Shown in pieces: positions 9,135-17,967 of a DNA stretch of 64,000 nucleotides. The notes under the pieces are model-generated. The model worked only from the letters and a program-made list of their open reading frames with translations. It made no database searches and was not told the DNA's origin. Each line of letters opens with the position of its first letter. Positions within the stretch are counted from its first letter, which is position 1. The position numbers were made by a program, and so were the translations under genes. The stretch is from Nocardioides sp. Arc9.136 (GTDB taxonomy: Bacteria > Actinomycetota > Actinomycetes > Propionibacteriales > Nocardioidaceae), in assembly GCF_030506255.1 (NCBI RefSeq), contig NZ_CP113431.1, positions 3,111,001 to 3,175,000 of the forward strand. The letters run 5' to 3'.

Positions 9135-9560
9135 TCACTCCGAGCGGGTCGGGTCGTCGGTGAGGACGGCCGTGCTGGCCGGGTGGAAGATGCCCGCGAG
9201 CACGACCGCGGCGACCACCGCGAGGCCCACCGCGAGCAGCGTGGTGTCGCCGCCCCGGAAGGACCAGGCCACCCCCAGCGCGATCAGCTGGGCGAGGACG
9301 GCGGGGCTGCGGGACCACGTCGCGTGCCGCTGCAGCCCGCGGGCGCAGACCAGCAGCGCCGCGCCGCAGAGCGCGAAGAACGCCGTGGTGGTGACGTTCA
9401 TGGTGACCCGCTCGGGCGAGAGGTGGACCACCTCGGCGAGGGCCAGCAAGACCAGGACCGCCCCCTCGACCGCGGTCAGGGAGGCGGCGACGACCAGCGG
9501 CGCCGGGTTCTGCTCGGGCGCGGCGCCGGGGGCGGTATCGAGGTGGTCGCTCGGGGGCAC
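9135..9560 (-). CDS. Four-helix integral membrane protein, unknown function
   Basis: The 141-residue protein has a polar N-terminus (to about residue 20) and four hydrophobic helices (about 20-42, 53-71, 82-97 and 101-120), ending in a polar tail. No enzyme motif is seen. I chose GTG 9560 because a TACCCT -10 box lies 6 bases upstream, giving a leaderless message; an in-frame extension to 9671 is low-quality and Pro/Arg-rich. It converges on the sigma gene. Confidence 0.75.
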   Translation of the reverse strand: MPPSDHLDTAPGAAPEQNPAPLVVAASLTAVEGAVLVLLALAEVVHLSPERVTMNVTTTAFFALCGAALLVCARGLQRHATWSRSPAVLAQLIALGVAWSFRGGDTTLLAVGLAVVAAVVLAGIFHPASTAVLTDDPTRSE

Positions 9561-9658
9561 CGGTCGAGGGTAGCCGGGCCCGACAGGCGGGACCCGGACC
9601 GGCACGAGGGGCGCCCGGGCGGGACGCTTGTGACGGAAGAGACCATCGCAAACGCTTG

Positions 9659-9664
9659 TATAAC
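9659..9664 (+). promoter_or_regulatory. Possible whiB1 promoter -10 (TATAAC)
   Basis: TATAAC lies 132 bp upstream of the whiB1 start, in an unusually AT-rich spot. Two copies of ACGCTTGT (9624-9631 and 9652-9659) sit 28 bp apart around it and could bind a regulator. A second candidate start lies in the AG-rich run just before the gene (9775-9789). No clear -35 or CRP site is seen. Confidence 0.3.
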
Positions 9665-9796
9665 GTTCCAAAGATTGCCAGGCTGGACACTCGCTCGCCG
9701 AACGCGTTCAAACGCCGTGCCCCCGCGCGCGAGCCCCGCAGGCCTGAGCTGCCCCTTGCCTGCACGTACGTAGTAGAGAGTAGGGATTCCCCAGCC

Positions 9797-10048
9797 ATGG
9801 ATTGGCGCCACCGTTCCGCCTGCCTCGACGAGGACCCGGAACTGTTCTTCCCGATCGGCAACACCGGTCCGGCCATTCTCCAGATCGAGGAGGCCAAGCA
9901 GGTGTGCCGACGCTGCGAGGTGCGCGAGCAGTGCCTCGCGTGGGCGCTCGAGGCCGGTCAGGACCACGGGGTCTGGGGCGGCCTCAGCGAGGACGAGCGT
10001 CGCGCCCTCAAGCGCCGCAACGCCCGGGCCCGCGTCCGCACCGCCTGA
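9797..10048 (+). CDS. whiB1: WhiB1-type iron-sulfur transcription regulator
   Basis: This 83-residue Wbl protein begins MDWRHRSACLDEDPELFFP. It has four cluster cysteines (Cys9, 37, 40 and 46), the GVWGG turn (about 59-63) and a basic C-terminal tail RRALKRRNARARVRTA. The close match to mycobacterial WhiB1, including the tail, supports a 4Fe-4S nitric-oxide-sensing DNA-binding role with the principal sigma factor. It converges with pdtaS 15 bp away, the same arrangement as Rv3219-Rv3220c. Confidence 0.95.
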   Translation: MDWRHRSACLDEDPELFFPIGNTGPAILQIEEAKQVCRRCEVREQCLAWALEAGQDHGVWGGLSEDERRALKRRNARARVRTA

Positions 10049-10063
10049 CCGCAGCCACCTCCC

Positions 10064-11584
10064 TCACCCGAGAGGTACGTCGACAGCCGCCCGCGTCCCG
10101 CGCCCGCCCGGCACCGGACCGAGCTCGAGCTGACCGCCGAGCTCGGACTCGACCAGCGTGCGCACGATCGAGAGCCCGAGGTTCGTCGACCCGTCGAGGT
10201 CGAACCCCTCCGGCAGGCCGCGCCCGTCGTCGTCCACGGTGAGGTGGAGGCGGCCGACCAGGCGACGCACCGTCACGGTGATCGTGCCGCCCGCACCGTC
10301 GTGGCCGACGTCGGTGAGGTCCGCCGGCACCGCGGGCTCGACGGACTGGTCGACCTCGTAGCCGTGCTCCACGGCGTTCTGCAGCACCTCGGTCAGCACC
10401 ATCGCCAGGGCGGTGGCCGACTCCGAGGGCAGCGTGCCGAACCCGCCGTCGCGCACGACCCGGACCCGTCCGCCGACCGCGCTGACCTCGGTCACCATCG
10501 AGCCGAGGCGGTCGGCGATCTCGTCGAAGTCGACGTTCTCCTCCACCGCCTGGCTCAGCGTCTCGTGGACGATCGCGATCGAGCCCACCCGGCGCACCGC
10601 CTCCTCCAGGGCCAGCTTGGCCGCCTCGGAGTCGATGCGCCGCGCCTGCAGCCGCAGCAGCGCGGCGACGGTCTGCAGGTTGTTCTTCACCCGGTGGTGG
10701 ATCTCGCGGATCGTGGCGTCCTTGGTGACCAGCTCCCGGTCGCGCCGCCGCAGGTCGGTGACGTCGCGGACCAGCACGAGCGCGCCGATGTGCGTGCCCT
10801 CCGGTCGCAGCGGGATCGCGCGCACGATCAGCGAGACGGTGTCGGTGCCGATCTCGGTGTCGCGGTGCGCCCGGCCACCCAGCACCGCGCTGAGCGTCTC
10901 CTCGTCGGGCCGGCGCCGCGGCGGGACCAGCTCGCGGGTCAGGTCGGCCAGGGAGAGCCCGGCGAGGTCGCCGGAGAGGCCGAGCCGGCGGTACACCGAG
11001 AGCGCGTTGGGGCTCGCGTAGACCACGTGCCCCCGGGCGTCGACGCGCAGGAAGCCGTCGCCGACGCGCGGTGAGTCCGCGTGGTCGCTGCGCTGGCCCG
11101 GCCCGGGGAACCAGCCCTGCGCGATCATCTGGGTCAGGTCCGCGGCGGTCTGCAGGTAGGAGAGCTCCAGGCGGCTGGGGGTCCGGACACCGAGCAGGTT
11201 GGTGTTGCGCGCGACCACTGCGATCACCCGGTCCGCGCGGCGCACGGGGATGGTCTCCACGCGCACCGGCACGTCGTCGCGCCACTCGGGGTCGCCCTCG
11301 CGGACGAGCCGCCCCTCGGCGTACGCCGCGTCGAGGAGGGGGCGCCGTCCCGCGGGCACGAACGTGCCGACCACGTCGTCGACGTACGCCGTCGGTCCGG
11401 TGGTCGGCCGCATCTGGCCGCCGGCCCAGAACCCCGCCCCGGACCGGTCGGGCAGCCACAGCACCAGGTCGGCGAAGGAGAGGTCCGCGATGATCTGCCA
11501 GTCGGCCTGCAGCAGCTGCAGCCAGGCGACGTCCTCGTCGCTCAGGTCGGTGTGGCTGCGCACCAGGTCGGGGAGGGTCGGCAC
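10064..11584 (-). CDS. pdtaS: Sensor histidine kinase PdtaS
   Basis: The 506-residue cytosolic kinase has a GAF-like N-terminal domain (to about 150), a PAS domain (about 180-300) and a HisKA_2/HATPase output with phospho-acceptor His in REIHHRVKNNLQTVAALLRLQ (about 312). The ATPase boxes are LTEVLQNAVEHGY and DDDGRGLPEG. There is no membrane helix. In mycobacteria PdtaS signals to the RNA-binding antiterminator PdtaR. Its partner is not in this window. GTG 11584 follows a TAGGGT -10 box by 7 bases, so the mRNA is probably leaderless. Confidence 0.94.
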   Translation of the reverse strand: MPTLPDLVRSHTDLSDEDVAWLQLLQADWQIIADLSFADLVLWLPDRSGAGFWAGGQMRPTTGPTAYVDDVVGTFVPAGRRPLLDAAYAEGRLVREGDPEWRDDVPVRVETIPVRRADRVIAVVARNTNLLGVRTPSRLELSYLQTAADLTQMIAQGWFPGPGQRSDHADSPRVGDGFLRVDARGHVVYASPNALSVYRRLGLSGDLAGLSLADLTRELVPPRRRPDEETLSAVLGGRAHRDTEIGTDTVSLIVRAIPLRPEGTHIGALVLVRDVTDLRRRDRELVTKDATIREIHHRVKNNLQTVAALLRLQARRIDSEAAKLALEEAVRRVGSIAIVHETLSQAVEENVDFDEIADRLGSMVTEVSAVGGRVRVVRDGGFGTLPSESATALAMVLTEVLQNAVEHGYEVDQSVEPAVPADLTDVGHDGAGGTITVTVRRLVGRLHLTVDDDGRGLPEGFDLDGSTNLGLSIVRTLVESELGGQLELGPVPGGRGTRAAVDVPLG

Positions 11585-11672
11585 CTCCGTGACCCTACCG
11601 ACGCCGACCTGCGGCTCCCCCGAGGCCCGCGCGGGCTCGGTCTACGCGTCGGTCCCTGGCAGGATGGGCGCC

Positions 11673-12533
11673 ATGTCGGGGCAGTACTGGAAGCAGGTCC
11701 ACGCCCGCGGTCTCGCGGTCCCCGAGGACCGGCCGCTGGGCGACCTGACCGCCGAGCTCACCGCGATGCTGGGCGAGACCGACCCCGAGCTCCGCGACGG
11801 CACCGCCTTCCCGGCGCTGTCGACGTGGATCGGCCGCGGCGTGTACGACGACCTGCTGGTCGGGCTGGGCGACGGCATGGCCGCCGGCCTGCGGACCGGG
11901 CTCGGCGAGACCGGCACCGACACCGTCTTCCGCCGCAGCTGGTCGGCCCGTGTGATCGCGGAGTGCCTCGAGCGCGACAACGCCCGCGGGCTGGTCTCGA
12001 CCGGGACGGTCCTCGATTGGGGCGACCGGATCGCGACCTGGCTGCTGCGCGAGCAGGACACCCGCGGCTTCGTGCCCGGCAAGGGCTGGGCGCTCGCCGT
12101 CGGCCACGGCGCCGACGCGCTCGCCGCGCTGGCCCGCTCCCCCCACCTGGGCACGCCGGAGCTGACCGTCGTGCTCGACGTGGTCGCGGACCGGGTGCTG
12201 CAGCCGGTCGACAGCCTCTTCGTCAACGGCGAGCCAGACCGCCTGGCGGCCGCCACCATGGCGGTGCTCCGGCGCGACGAGGTGCCGCTGCAGGTGCTGG
12301 AGCCCTGGATCGCGCGGCTCGCCGCCGGCGCGACCGGCCGGGCGACGTACGACGACCGCGACCCGCACCTGGCCGGCGGCAACGCCGAGGCGTTCCTCCG
12401 CGCGCTGCACCTCCAGCTCGCCCTCGGCTCCCGGCCGCCCGCCGTCCGGTCCGACCTCCTCCTCGTCGTCGTGGACGCGCTGCGGCACACGAACCCGTGG
12501 CTGTCGCCGACGGGCGCTTCGGCCCCCGTGTGA
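11673..12533 (+). CDS. DUF2785 domain protein
   Basis: This 286-residue soluble, largely helical protein resembles the DUF2785 family. It begins MSGQYWKQVHARG and has repeated Leu/Ala helical segments such as HGADALAALARSPHLG, suggesting HEAT-like packing. No catalytic motif is seen. CAGGAT 7 bases before ATG 11673 is a leaderless -10 candidate; an earlier ATG at 11664 overlaps that box. It is divergent from pdtaS. Function is unknown. Confidence 0.8.
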   Translation: MSGQYWKQVHARGLAVPEDRPLGDLTAELTAMLGETDPELRDGTAFPALSTWIGRGVYDDLLVGLGDGMAAGLRTGLGETGTDTVFRRSWSARVIAECLERDNARGLVSTGTVLDWGDRIATWLLREQDTRGFVPGKGWALAVGHGADALAALARSPHLGTPELTVVLDVVADRVLQPVDSLFVNGEPDRLAAATMAVLRRDEVPLQVLEPWIARLAAGATGRATYDDRDPHLAGGNAEAFLRALHLQLALGSRPPAVRSDLLLVVVDALRHTNPWLSPTGASAPV

Positions 12534-12558
12534 CGTGCGTTGCACATAGCCTTCGGGC

Positions 12559-14265
12559 ATGACCGACGCCGCGACGCCCGACACCGCTGAGACCTGGCCC
12601 GACCTGACGGCCGACACCCCCGTGCCGGAGGGCCACGTGCGCGGCCACGCCGGTGAGCTGGCCGTGGCGGTGGCGCAGGCCCACGGCGTGGAGACGATGT
12701 TCACGCTGTCGGGGGCCCACGTGTTCCCGCTCTACGACGGCGCGGTCAAGGCCGGGACGCCGATGCGGCTGCTGGACGTCCGGCACGAGCAGACCGCCGC
12801 GTTCGCCGCCGAGGCGACCGGCAAGCTGACCCGCGTCCCGGGCCTGGCCGTCCTGACCGCGGGCCCGGGCGTCACCAACGGCGTCAGCGCGATCGCGCAG
12901 GCCCAGTTCGCCGGCTCGCCCATGGTGGTCGTCGGCGGCCGCGCCCCGCAGAACCGCTGGGGCAGCGGCAGCCTGCAGGAGCTCGACCAGCCGCCGATCG
13001 TCGCGTCGGTCTCCAAGGAGGCCCGCACGCTGATGACCGCCGCGGACGTCGCCCCCGGCCTGGACCGGGCGTTCCGCGCCGCCGGCTCCTCCCACCGCGG
13101 CCCGGTCTTCGTCGACGTGCCGATGGACGAGCTCTTCGCGCAGGCGACCGTGCCCGCGGCCACGGCGGGCGTGCTGCCACGCGGCGCCGAGCCCGACAGC
13201 GAGGCCGTCGGCCGGATCGCGGGCCTGCTCGCCGACGCCTCCCGCCCGGTGCTCGTCCTGGGCACCGACGTGTGGGCCGACCGCGCCGAGGAGGCCGCGC
13301 TGCGCCTCGTGGAGTCCGCCGGCATCCCGACCCTGACCAACGGCATGGGCCGCGGCGTCGTGCCCGGCGGTCACCCGCTGCTGGTCACCAAGGCCCGCAG
13401 CCAGGCCCTCAAGGAGGCCGACCTGGTGGTCGTGGTCGGCACGCCGCTGGACTTCCGGCTCTCCTACGGCGTCTTCGGCGACGCGCTGGTCGTCCACGTC
13501 GCCGACTCCCCCGGCCAGCTCTCCGCCCACGCGAACCTCGCCGCGTCCGTCGCCGGCGACCTGACCACCGCCCTGGACGGCATCCTCGCCGACCTCGAGC
13601 GCTCGCCGCGGCGACCGGACTGGTCGGCGTGGACCAGCACGCTGCAGGACACCGTGCGGGCCGGCGTCGAGCGCGACCGGGCGCTGCTCACCGCGGAGGC
13701 CGACCCGATCCACCCCGCCCGGATCTACGGGGAGCTGGTGCCCCGGCTCGCCGAGGACGCCGTGGTGATCGGCGACGGCGGCGACTTCGTCAGCTTCGCC
13801 GGCAAGTTCGTCGAGCCCAAGCGGCCCGGCGGGTGGCTCGACCCGGGTCCGTACGGCTGCCTGGGCGCCGGCCTCGGCGCGGCGATCGCCGCCCGCATCG
13901 CCCGCCCGTCGGCCCAGGTCGTGCTGCTGCTCGGCGACGGCGCGGCCGGCTTCTCCCTGATGGACGTCGACACGCTGGTCCGCCACGGCCTGCCGGTCGT
14001 GATGGTCATGGGCAACAACTCCGCGTGGGGCCTGGAGAAGGGCCCCATGCAGATGCTCTACGGCTACGACGTGGTCGCCGACCTCGCGCCGCGCACGGCG
14101 TACGACGAGGTGGTCAAGGCGCTCGGCGGCGCCGGCGAGACCGTCACCGACCCGCGCCAGGTGGGACCGGCGCTGGACCGCGCGTTCGCCGCGGACGTGC
14201 CCTACCTCGTCAACGTCATCACCGACGTCGACGCGACCTACCCGCGCAGCACCTTCGGGATCTGA
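12559..14265 (+). CDS. Thiamine-diphosphate enzyme, acetolactate synthase-like (IlvG type)
   Basis: The 568-residue TPP enzyme has an N-terminal pyrimidine-binding domain with the catalytic Glu in VRHEQTAAFAAEA (about 75), a middle FAD/Rossmann-like domain and a C-terminal diphosphate domain with the metal motif GDGAAGFSLMDVDTLVRHGLP running into GNNSAWG (about 460-490). It resembles acetolactate synthase large-subunit homologues without a small subunit, such as mycobacterial IlvG. Oxalyl-CoA decarboxylase-like activity is an alternative. TAGCCT sits 6 bases before ATG 12559. Its stop overlaps the GNAT start. Confidence 0.85.
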   Translation: MTDAATPDTAETWPDLTADTPVPEGHVRGHAGELAVAVAQAHGVETMFTLSGAHVFPLYDGAVKAGTPMRLLDVRHEQTAAFAAEATGKLTRVPGLAVLTAGPGVTNGVSAIAQAQFAGSPMVVVGGRAPQNRWGSGSLQELDQPPIVASVSKEARTLMTAADVAPGLDRAFRAAGSSHRGPVFVDVPMDELFAQATVPAATAGVLPRGAEPDSEAVGRIAGLLADASRPVLVLGTDVWADRAEEAALRLVESAGIPTLTNGMGRGVVPGGHPLLVTKARSQALKEADLVVVVGTPLDFRLSYGVFGDALVVHVADSPGQLSAHANLAASVAGDLTTALDGILADLERSPRRPDWSAWTSTLQDTVRAGVERDRALLTAEADPIHPARIYGELVPRLAEDAVVIGDGGDFVSFAGKFVEPKRPGGWLDPGPYGCLGAGLGAAIAARIARPSAQVVLLLGDGAAGFSLMDVDTLVRHGLPVVMVMGNNSAWGLEKGPMQMLYGYDVVADLAPRTAYDEVVKALGGAGETVTDPRQVGPALDRAFAADVPYLVNVITDVDATYPRSTFGI

Positions 14266-14747
14266 TGCTGCTGCGACGAGCCGTCCCCGGCGACCTCGAG
14301 CAGGTCGGGCGCATCACCGTCGCGGCGTACGCCGGCTTCGTCCTGGGCGAGGACGACCCGTACGTCGCGCGGCTGCGCGACGCCGCCCGCCGCGACCGCG
14401 AGGCCGAGCTGTGGGTGGCCGCCGACGACGACGGCACCGTCCTCGGGTCGGTCACGGTCTGCCCGCCGGGGTCCCCGTGGCGGGAGGTGTCCCGCGAGGG
14501 CGAGGGCGAGTTCCGCATGCTCGCCGTCGACCCGGCCGCGCAGGGCCGCGGCGTGGGCATCGCCCTGGTCGACCTGGTGCTCGAGCGGTTCCGCGCCGAC
14601 GGTGCCCGCGCGGTGGTGATGTCGAGCCTGCCGGAGATGACCGGCGCGCACCGGCTCTACGGTCGGCGCGGGTTCACCCGCCTGCCCGACCGGGACTTCT
14701 CCCCCGTGCCCGACGTCCACCTGCTCGCCTTCGGAAGGGACCTCTGA
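14265..14747 (+). CDS. GNAT-family N-acetyltransferase
   Basis: This 160-residue acetyltransferase begins MLLRRAVPGDLEQV and carries the acetyl-CoA P-loop motif VDPAAQGRGVGIALV (about 90-104) and a C-terminal HRLYGRRGF signature. The start codon overlaps the stop of the TPP enzyme (TGATG), so the two are translationally coupled. The acceptor substrate is unknown. Confidence 0.9.
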   Translation: MLLRRAVPGDLEQVGRITVAAYAGFVLGEDDPYVARLRDAARRDREAELWVAADDDGTVLGSVTVCPPGSPWREVSREGEGEFRMLAVDPAAQGRGVGIALVDLVLERFRADGARAVVMSSLPEMTGAHRLYGRRGFTRLPDRDFSPVPDVHLLAFGRDL

Positions 14748-14748
14748 G

Positions 14749-15189
14749 ATGGACACCACCCCCAGCGCCTCGACCTCGACGTCGGCCACGCTGCACTTCA
14801 CGGTGACCGACGACGACACGGCGCTCGCCGTCGGCTCCGGCTCGCTGCCGGTCCTCGGGACCCCCCGGCTGCTCGCCTGGTGCGAGGCCGCCACGTGCGC
14901 CGCGGTCGAGCCGTCGCTGGCCGACGGCGAGACGTCGGTCGGCACCCGGGTCACCCTCGAGCACCAGGGCGCCAGCCCGGTCGGCCGCCTGGTGGAGGTC
15001 ACCGCCACCACCTCGTACGCCGACGGGCGGCTGCGCCGGTTCAGCGTGGCCGCCCGCCACGTGGAGGTGGGACCGGAGGGCCCGGTGCCCGGCAAGGTGG
15101 TCGCCACGGGCGAGGTCACCCGGGTCGTCGTGGACGCCGAGCGGTTCCTGGGGCGGATTTCGCCTGCCCCGGCCGATCTGGGAGACTGA
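14749..15189 (+). CDS. Hotdog-fold thioesterase (FlK-like)
   Basis: This 146-residue protein resembles the fluoroacetyl-CoA-thioesterase-like hotdog family: VLGTPRLLAWCEAATCAAV (about 35-53), then TSVGTRVTLEHQGASPVG with a conserved His near 74. It probably hydrolyses a short or unusual acyl-CoA. It starts one base after the GNAT stop, completing a three-gene unit with the TPP enzyme. Confidence 0.85.
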   Translation: MDTTPSASTSTSATLHFTVTDDDTALAVGSGSLPVLGTPRLLAWCEAATCAAVEPSLADGETSVGTRVTLEHQGASPVGRLVEVTATTSYADGRLRRFSVAARHVEVGPEGPVPGKVVATGEVTRVVVDAERFLGRISPAPADLGD

Positions 15190-15235
15190 TCGTTGGCCCC
15201 TCGGGGCGACGTACATCGATCCCCAGGAGGACACC

Positions 15236-15310
15236 ATGGGCAAGACCGGCCGCAAGCGCCGCGCTCGCAAGAAGAAGGGCGCGAACCACGGCAAGCGCCC
15301 CAACGCCTGA
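15236..15310 (+). CDS. Large-subunit ribosomal protein bL37, 24 aa
   Basis: The 24-residue, extremely basic peptide begins MGKTGRKRRARKKK and ends ANHGKRPNA. This matches the actinobacterial ribosomal protein bL37 seen in mycobacterial 50S structures, including the terminal NHGKRPNA. A consensus AGGAGG ribosome site lies 5 bases before the ATG, and a strong terminator follows. It is convergent with rsrA-sigR. The gene is too short for most gene finders. Binding to 23S rRNA is established for the homologue. Confidence 0.9.
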   Translation: MGKTGRKRRARKKKGANHGKRPNA

Positions 15311-15328
15311 GCGCTGCCACACAGCACT

Positions 15329-15357
15329 GGACCCCCGAGCCGAACGGCCGGGGGTCC
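15329..15357 (+). terminator. Intrinsic terminator after bL37
   Basis: A 9-bp stem (left arm GGACCCCCG at 15329-15337) with an inner GCCG/CGGC stem and an AA loop is followed by TTGCTTTGG. This is one of the few classical hairpin-plus-T-rich terminators in the window. It lies between convergent bL37 and rsrA and can serve both. Confidence 0.85.
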
Positions 15358-15400
15358 TTGCTTTGGTGCGGTTGGTGCGGTTGGTGCGGGGCGCCGGGCC

Positions 15401-15682
15401 TCAGCCCTCGGTGATCCGCACCTGCACCTCGCGGATGCGGAGCATGACGCGCTCGCGCAGCTCGCTCGGCGCCGGCTCGGAGCAGGAGCGGGCGACGACC
15501 TGCTTGACGGTGCGCTGGAGGTCGTACTTCTCCAGGCACGGGTTGCAGGTGTCGAGGTGGACCCGGACGGCGGCGCAGTCGGCCTCCGCGAGCTCGTTGT
15601 CGATGAAGTACACGATCTGCTCGAGGTAGTCCGCACACTCCTGCGGGTCCACGTGGTCGTGGCTGCGGCCCGGCTCGCTCAT
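15401..15682 (-). CDS. rsrA: Anti-sigma factor RsrA (mycothiol system, zinc type)
   Basis: This 93-residue ZAS-family anti-sigma factor has Cys16, His42, Cys46 and Cys49 in the pattern H-x3-C-x2-C (HLDTCNPC). It binds the sigma factor while reduced and releases it when the thiols form a disulfide under oxidative stress. Its ATG overlaps the sigR stop (ATGA), as in the family operon (Streptomyces rsrA, mycobacterial rshA). Confidence 0.95.
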   Translation of the reverse strand: MSEPGRSHDHVDPQECADYLEQIVYFIDNELAEADCAAVRVHLDTCNPCLEKYDLQRTVKQVVARSCSEPAPSELRERVMLRIREVQVRITEG

Positions 15683-16329
15683 CGCTTGCCCCCGTCGCGG
15701 CCGACGGTCAGCAGGTCGTTGGCCCGGACGTGGTCCGAGAGCATGTCGCGCAGCTGGCGACGTCCGCGGTGCAACCGCGACATGACGGTGCCGATGGGCG
15801 TGTCCATGATCTCGGCGATCTCCTTGTACGCGAACCCCTCGACGTCGGCGAGGTAGACGGCGAGCCGGAACTCCTCGGGCAGGCGCTGCAGGGCGTCCTT
15901 GACCTGAGAGTCGGGCAGGTGCTCGAGCGCCTCCATCTCCGCGGACTTCAGGCCGGTCGACGTGTGCGACTCGGCCCGGGCGAGCTGCCAGTCCTCGACG
16001 TCCTCGGACATCGACTGCTGCGGCTGGCGCTGCTTCTTGCGGTAGGTGTTGATGAAGGTGTTGGTGAGGATCCGGTACAGCCAGGCCTTGAGGTTGGTGC
16101 CCGGCTTGAACTGGTGGAAGGAGGAGTACGCCTTGGCGAACGTCTCCTGCACGAGGTCCTCGGCGTCGGCCGGGTTGCGCGTCATGCGCATCGCGGCGGA
16201 GTAGAGCTGGTCGAGGAACGGCAGCGCGTCGCGCTCGAAGCGCAGCGAGCGCTCCTCGTCGGTCTCGGAGGCGACGTCGACCGGGTCGGCGGTCGCGGCC
16301 TCCAGCGGGTCAGTGACGGAGTCAGTCAT
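15679..16329 (-). CDS. sigR: ECF sigma factor SigR/SigH for thiol-oxidative stress
   Basis: This 216-residue ECF sigma factor has region 2 [20 protein letters not shown] and [21 protein letters not shown], and region 4 [29 protein letters not shown]. It controls mycothiol, thioredoxin and proteolysis genes. I chose ATG 16329, which matches the usual family N-terminus and has TACCCT 8 bases upstream. In-frame starts at ATG 16410 and GTG 16422 would give a 27- to 31-residue extension. A longer unstable SigR form is known in Streptomyces, so dual starts are possible here. Confidence 0.92.
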   Translation of the reverse strand: MTDSVTDPLEAATADPVDVASETDEERSLRFERDALPFLDQLYSAAMRMTRNPADAEDLVQETFAKAYSSFHQFKPGTNLKAWLYRILTNTFINTYRKKQRQPQQSMSEDVEDWQLARAESHTSTGLKSAEMEALEHLPDSQVKDALQRLPEEFRLAVYLADVEGFAYKEIAEIMDTPIGTVMSRLHRGRRQLRDMLSDHVRANDLLTVGRDGGKR

Positions 16330-16337
16330 CGTCGTCC

Positions 16338-16408
16338 AGGGTACCCGCGCGGCGGGCCCGGCAGTCCCGAGAGGCTCGACCACCGGCACCAGGATCGGAG
16401 GGCGTTCC
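16338..16408 (-). promoter_or_regulatory. sigR promoter region: leaderless -10 plus possible autoregulated -35
   Basis: TACCCT (16338-16343, minus strand) lies 8 bases before ATG 16329. Further upstream GGAAC (16404-16408) is followed after about 19 bases by GTGG, a partial match to the SigR-type GGAAT/GTT promoter. The second element is weak because the GTT core is imperfect. Together they would allow constitutive and self-induced expression. Confidence 0.35.
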
Positions 16409-16437
16409 ATGAGTGCGGTCACGCCGGTCAGAACACC

Positions 16438-17088
16438 TCACCCCGGGTGCTTGTTCCCGGTCACCTCACGCACCAGCCACTCCAGGGTGCACTCGACGAG
16501 CAGGTCCATCGCCTCGGCCGTGGAGAGCGGCCCCGCGGCCGCCACCCCGAACCCGTGGTCGGCGCCCGGGACGACCGTCATCTCGACGTCCTCGGGGAAC
16601 TCCTCGGGCCGGCCCATGGCGTCGCGCTCCCCCTGGACCACCAGGGTGGGCAGCCGGGCGCCGCGCAGCTCCTCGAGCCGCGACTTCTCCGGCTTGCCCG
16701 GGGGGTGCAGCGGGAAGGCGAGCGCCAGGCAGGCGACGGCGCCCAGGCGCCGGCCGCACCGCACCGCCGACCGCGCGCCCGCCGAGCGGCCACCGACGAC
16801 CAGCGGGGTCCGCACCCGCAGCCGGTCCGAGGCCGCGACCAGCCCCTCGTCGAGGATCCGCGGCGCCGGTGCGATCCGGCGACCCGCGACCTTCCACGGC
16901 TGCTCGAGGCGGACGACGGTGAAGCCCTGCCGCGGCAGGTGCGTGGCCAGCGCGGTCAGGTCCGGCCCGTCGATGCCGCCGCCCGCGCCGTGGCCGAGCA
17001 GCAGGGTGCCGACCGGTCGGGGCGCGCGGTCGGTGACCAGTCGGGCCGGGCCGTGCGGGGTGTCGACGACGCGCTCGCTGCGGGTCAC
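16438..17088 (-). CDS. Alpha/beta hydrolase, KANL3/Tex30-like
   Basis: This 216-residue serine hydrolase has an oxyanion region [10 protein letters not shown] (about 30-39), nucleophile elbow [10 protein letters not shown] (about 95-104), acid region [10 protein letters not shown] and terminal His in PGADHGF. It resembles the predicted alpha/beta hydrolases of the KANL3/Tex30 group. The substrate is unknown. GTG 17088 overlaps the stop of the SRAP gene (GTGA), so it is translationally coupled to it. Confidence 0.87.
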   Translation of the reverse strand: MTRSERVVDTPHGPARLVTDRAPRPVGTLLLGHGAGGGIDGPDLTALATHLPRQGFTVVRLEQPWKVAGRRIAPAPRILDEGLVAASDRLRVRTPLVVGGRSAGARSAVRCGRRLGAVACLALAFPLHPPGKPEKSRLEELRGARLPTLVVQGERDAMGRPEEFPEDVEMTVVPGADHGFGVAAAGPLSTAEAMDLLVECTLEWLVREVTGNKHPG

Positions 17089-17882
17089 TCGACGACCTCC
17101 TCCAGCGGCAGCGGCTCGACGAGGCTCGGGCCGTTGTTGCGCACGTTGCTGACCTCGCGGGAGACCGGGAACGCCTCCAGGGCACCCGGCGCGGCCGGCA
17201 CCAGCAGGTCGAGCAGCGTCCCCTGCGACGCGGTCGGGTCCAGCCAGGCCGACCACCGGTCGCGCTCGACCATCAGCGGCATCCGGTCGTGGATGTGGCC
17301 CAGCTCGTCCTCGGCGTCGGTGGTGATCACCGTGCAGCTCCACAGGAAGCGGTCGGGGTCGTCGTCGGGCCGCGCGGGGTCCCGCCAGATCTCGTAGAGC
17401 CCGGCCATCGCCAGCGAGCCGCCGTCGCGCGGTCGGATGAAGAAGGGCTGCTTGAGCGGCTTGCCCGCCTTCGTCGTCTGCTGGGTGGGGTACCACTCGA
17501 AGTAGCCGTCGGCCGGCAGCAGGCAGCGCCGCTTGGCGAAGGCGCGCTTGTACGCCGGCTTCTCCGCCACCGTCTCCATCCGGGCGTTGATCATCCGGTT
17601 GCCGATCGAGGCGTCCTTCGCCCAGGACGGCACCAGCCCCCAGCGGACCACGCGCAGCTGCCGCTCGGGGCCGTCCTGACCGGGGTCGTGCTGCTCGGGG
17701 TCGTGCTGCTCGGAGCGCTCGGCGTGCTCCTTCGACGGCGGCCGCTCGACCACGGCGTACACGTCCTTGGTGGGCGCCACGTTGTAGTCGGGCTCGAGCG
17801 GCTCGGCGATCCGCAGGACGTCGACCTCGAACTCCTCGACGAGGTCCTCGGCCCGGCGGCTGGAGGCGTAGCGACCGCACAT
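17085..17882 (-). CDS. SRAP (YedK/HMCES-type) abasic-site processing protein
   Basis: The 265-residue protein begins MCGRYASS. Cys2 is the catalytic residue of SRAP proteins, which crosslink to abasic sites in single-stranded DNA. Other signatures are [23 protein letters not shown] and [11 protein letters not shown], plus His in LGHIHDRMP. An unusual acidic, His-rich insertion with EQHDP repeats lies near residues 55-70. TAGGCT 7 bases before ATG 17882 suggests a leaderless message. It is equivalent to Rv3226c. Confidence 0.93.
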   Translation of the reverse strand: MCGRYASSRRAEDLVEEFEVDVLRIAEPLEPDYNVAPTKDVYAVVERPPSKEHAERSEQHDPEQHDPGQDGPERQLRVVRWGLVPSWAKDASIGNRMINARMETVAEKPAYKRAFAKRRCLLPADGYFEWYPTQQTTKAGKPLKQPFFIRPRDGGSLAMAGLYEIWRDPARPDDDPDRFLWSCTVITTDAEDELGHIHDRMPLMVERDRWSAWLDPTASQGTLLDLLVPAAPGALEAFPVSREVSNVRNNGPSLVEPLPLEEVVE

Positions 17883-17932
17883 GCGACGCAGCCTAGTGCC
17901 GCCTCGACTCCGGTCCCGTCGCGCACGGCGTC

Positions 17933-17958
17933 GTGTACCGGGGCGACCGAGCGGGTAT
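17933..17958 (+). promoter_or_regulatory. Candidate SigF/SigB-type promoter before the DoxX-like gene
   Basis: GTGT (17933-17936), a 16-base spacer and GGGTAT (17953-17958) approximate the GTTT/GGGTAT pattern of SigB/SigF sigma factors, and such a factor is encoded at 8297. The -35 half departs from consensus by one base. The start site would fall about 3-5 bases before ATG 17968. Confidence 0.35.
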
Positions 17959-17967
17959 CGAGGCGGC

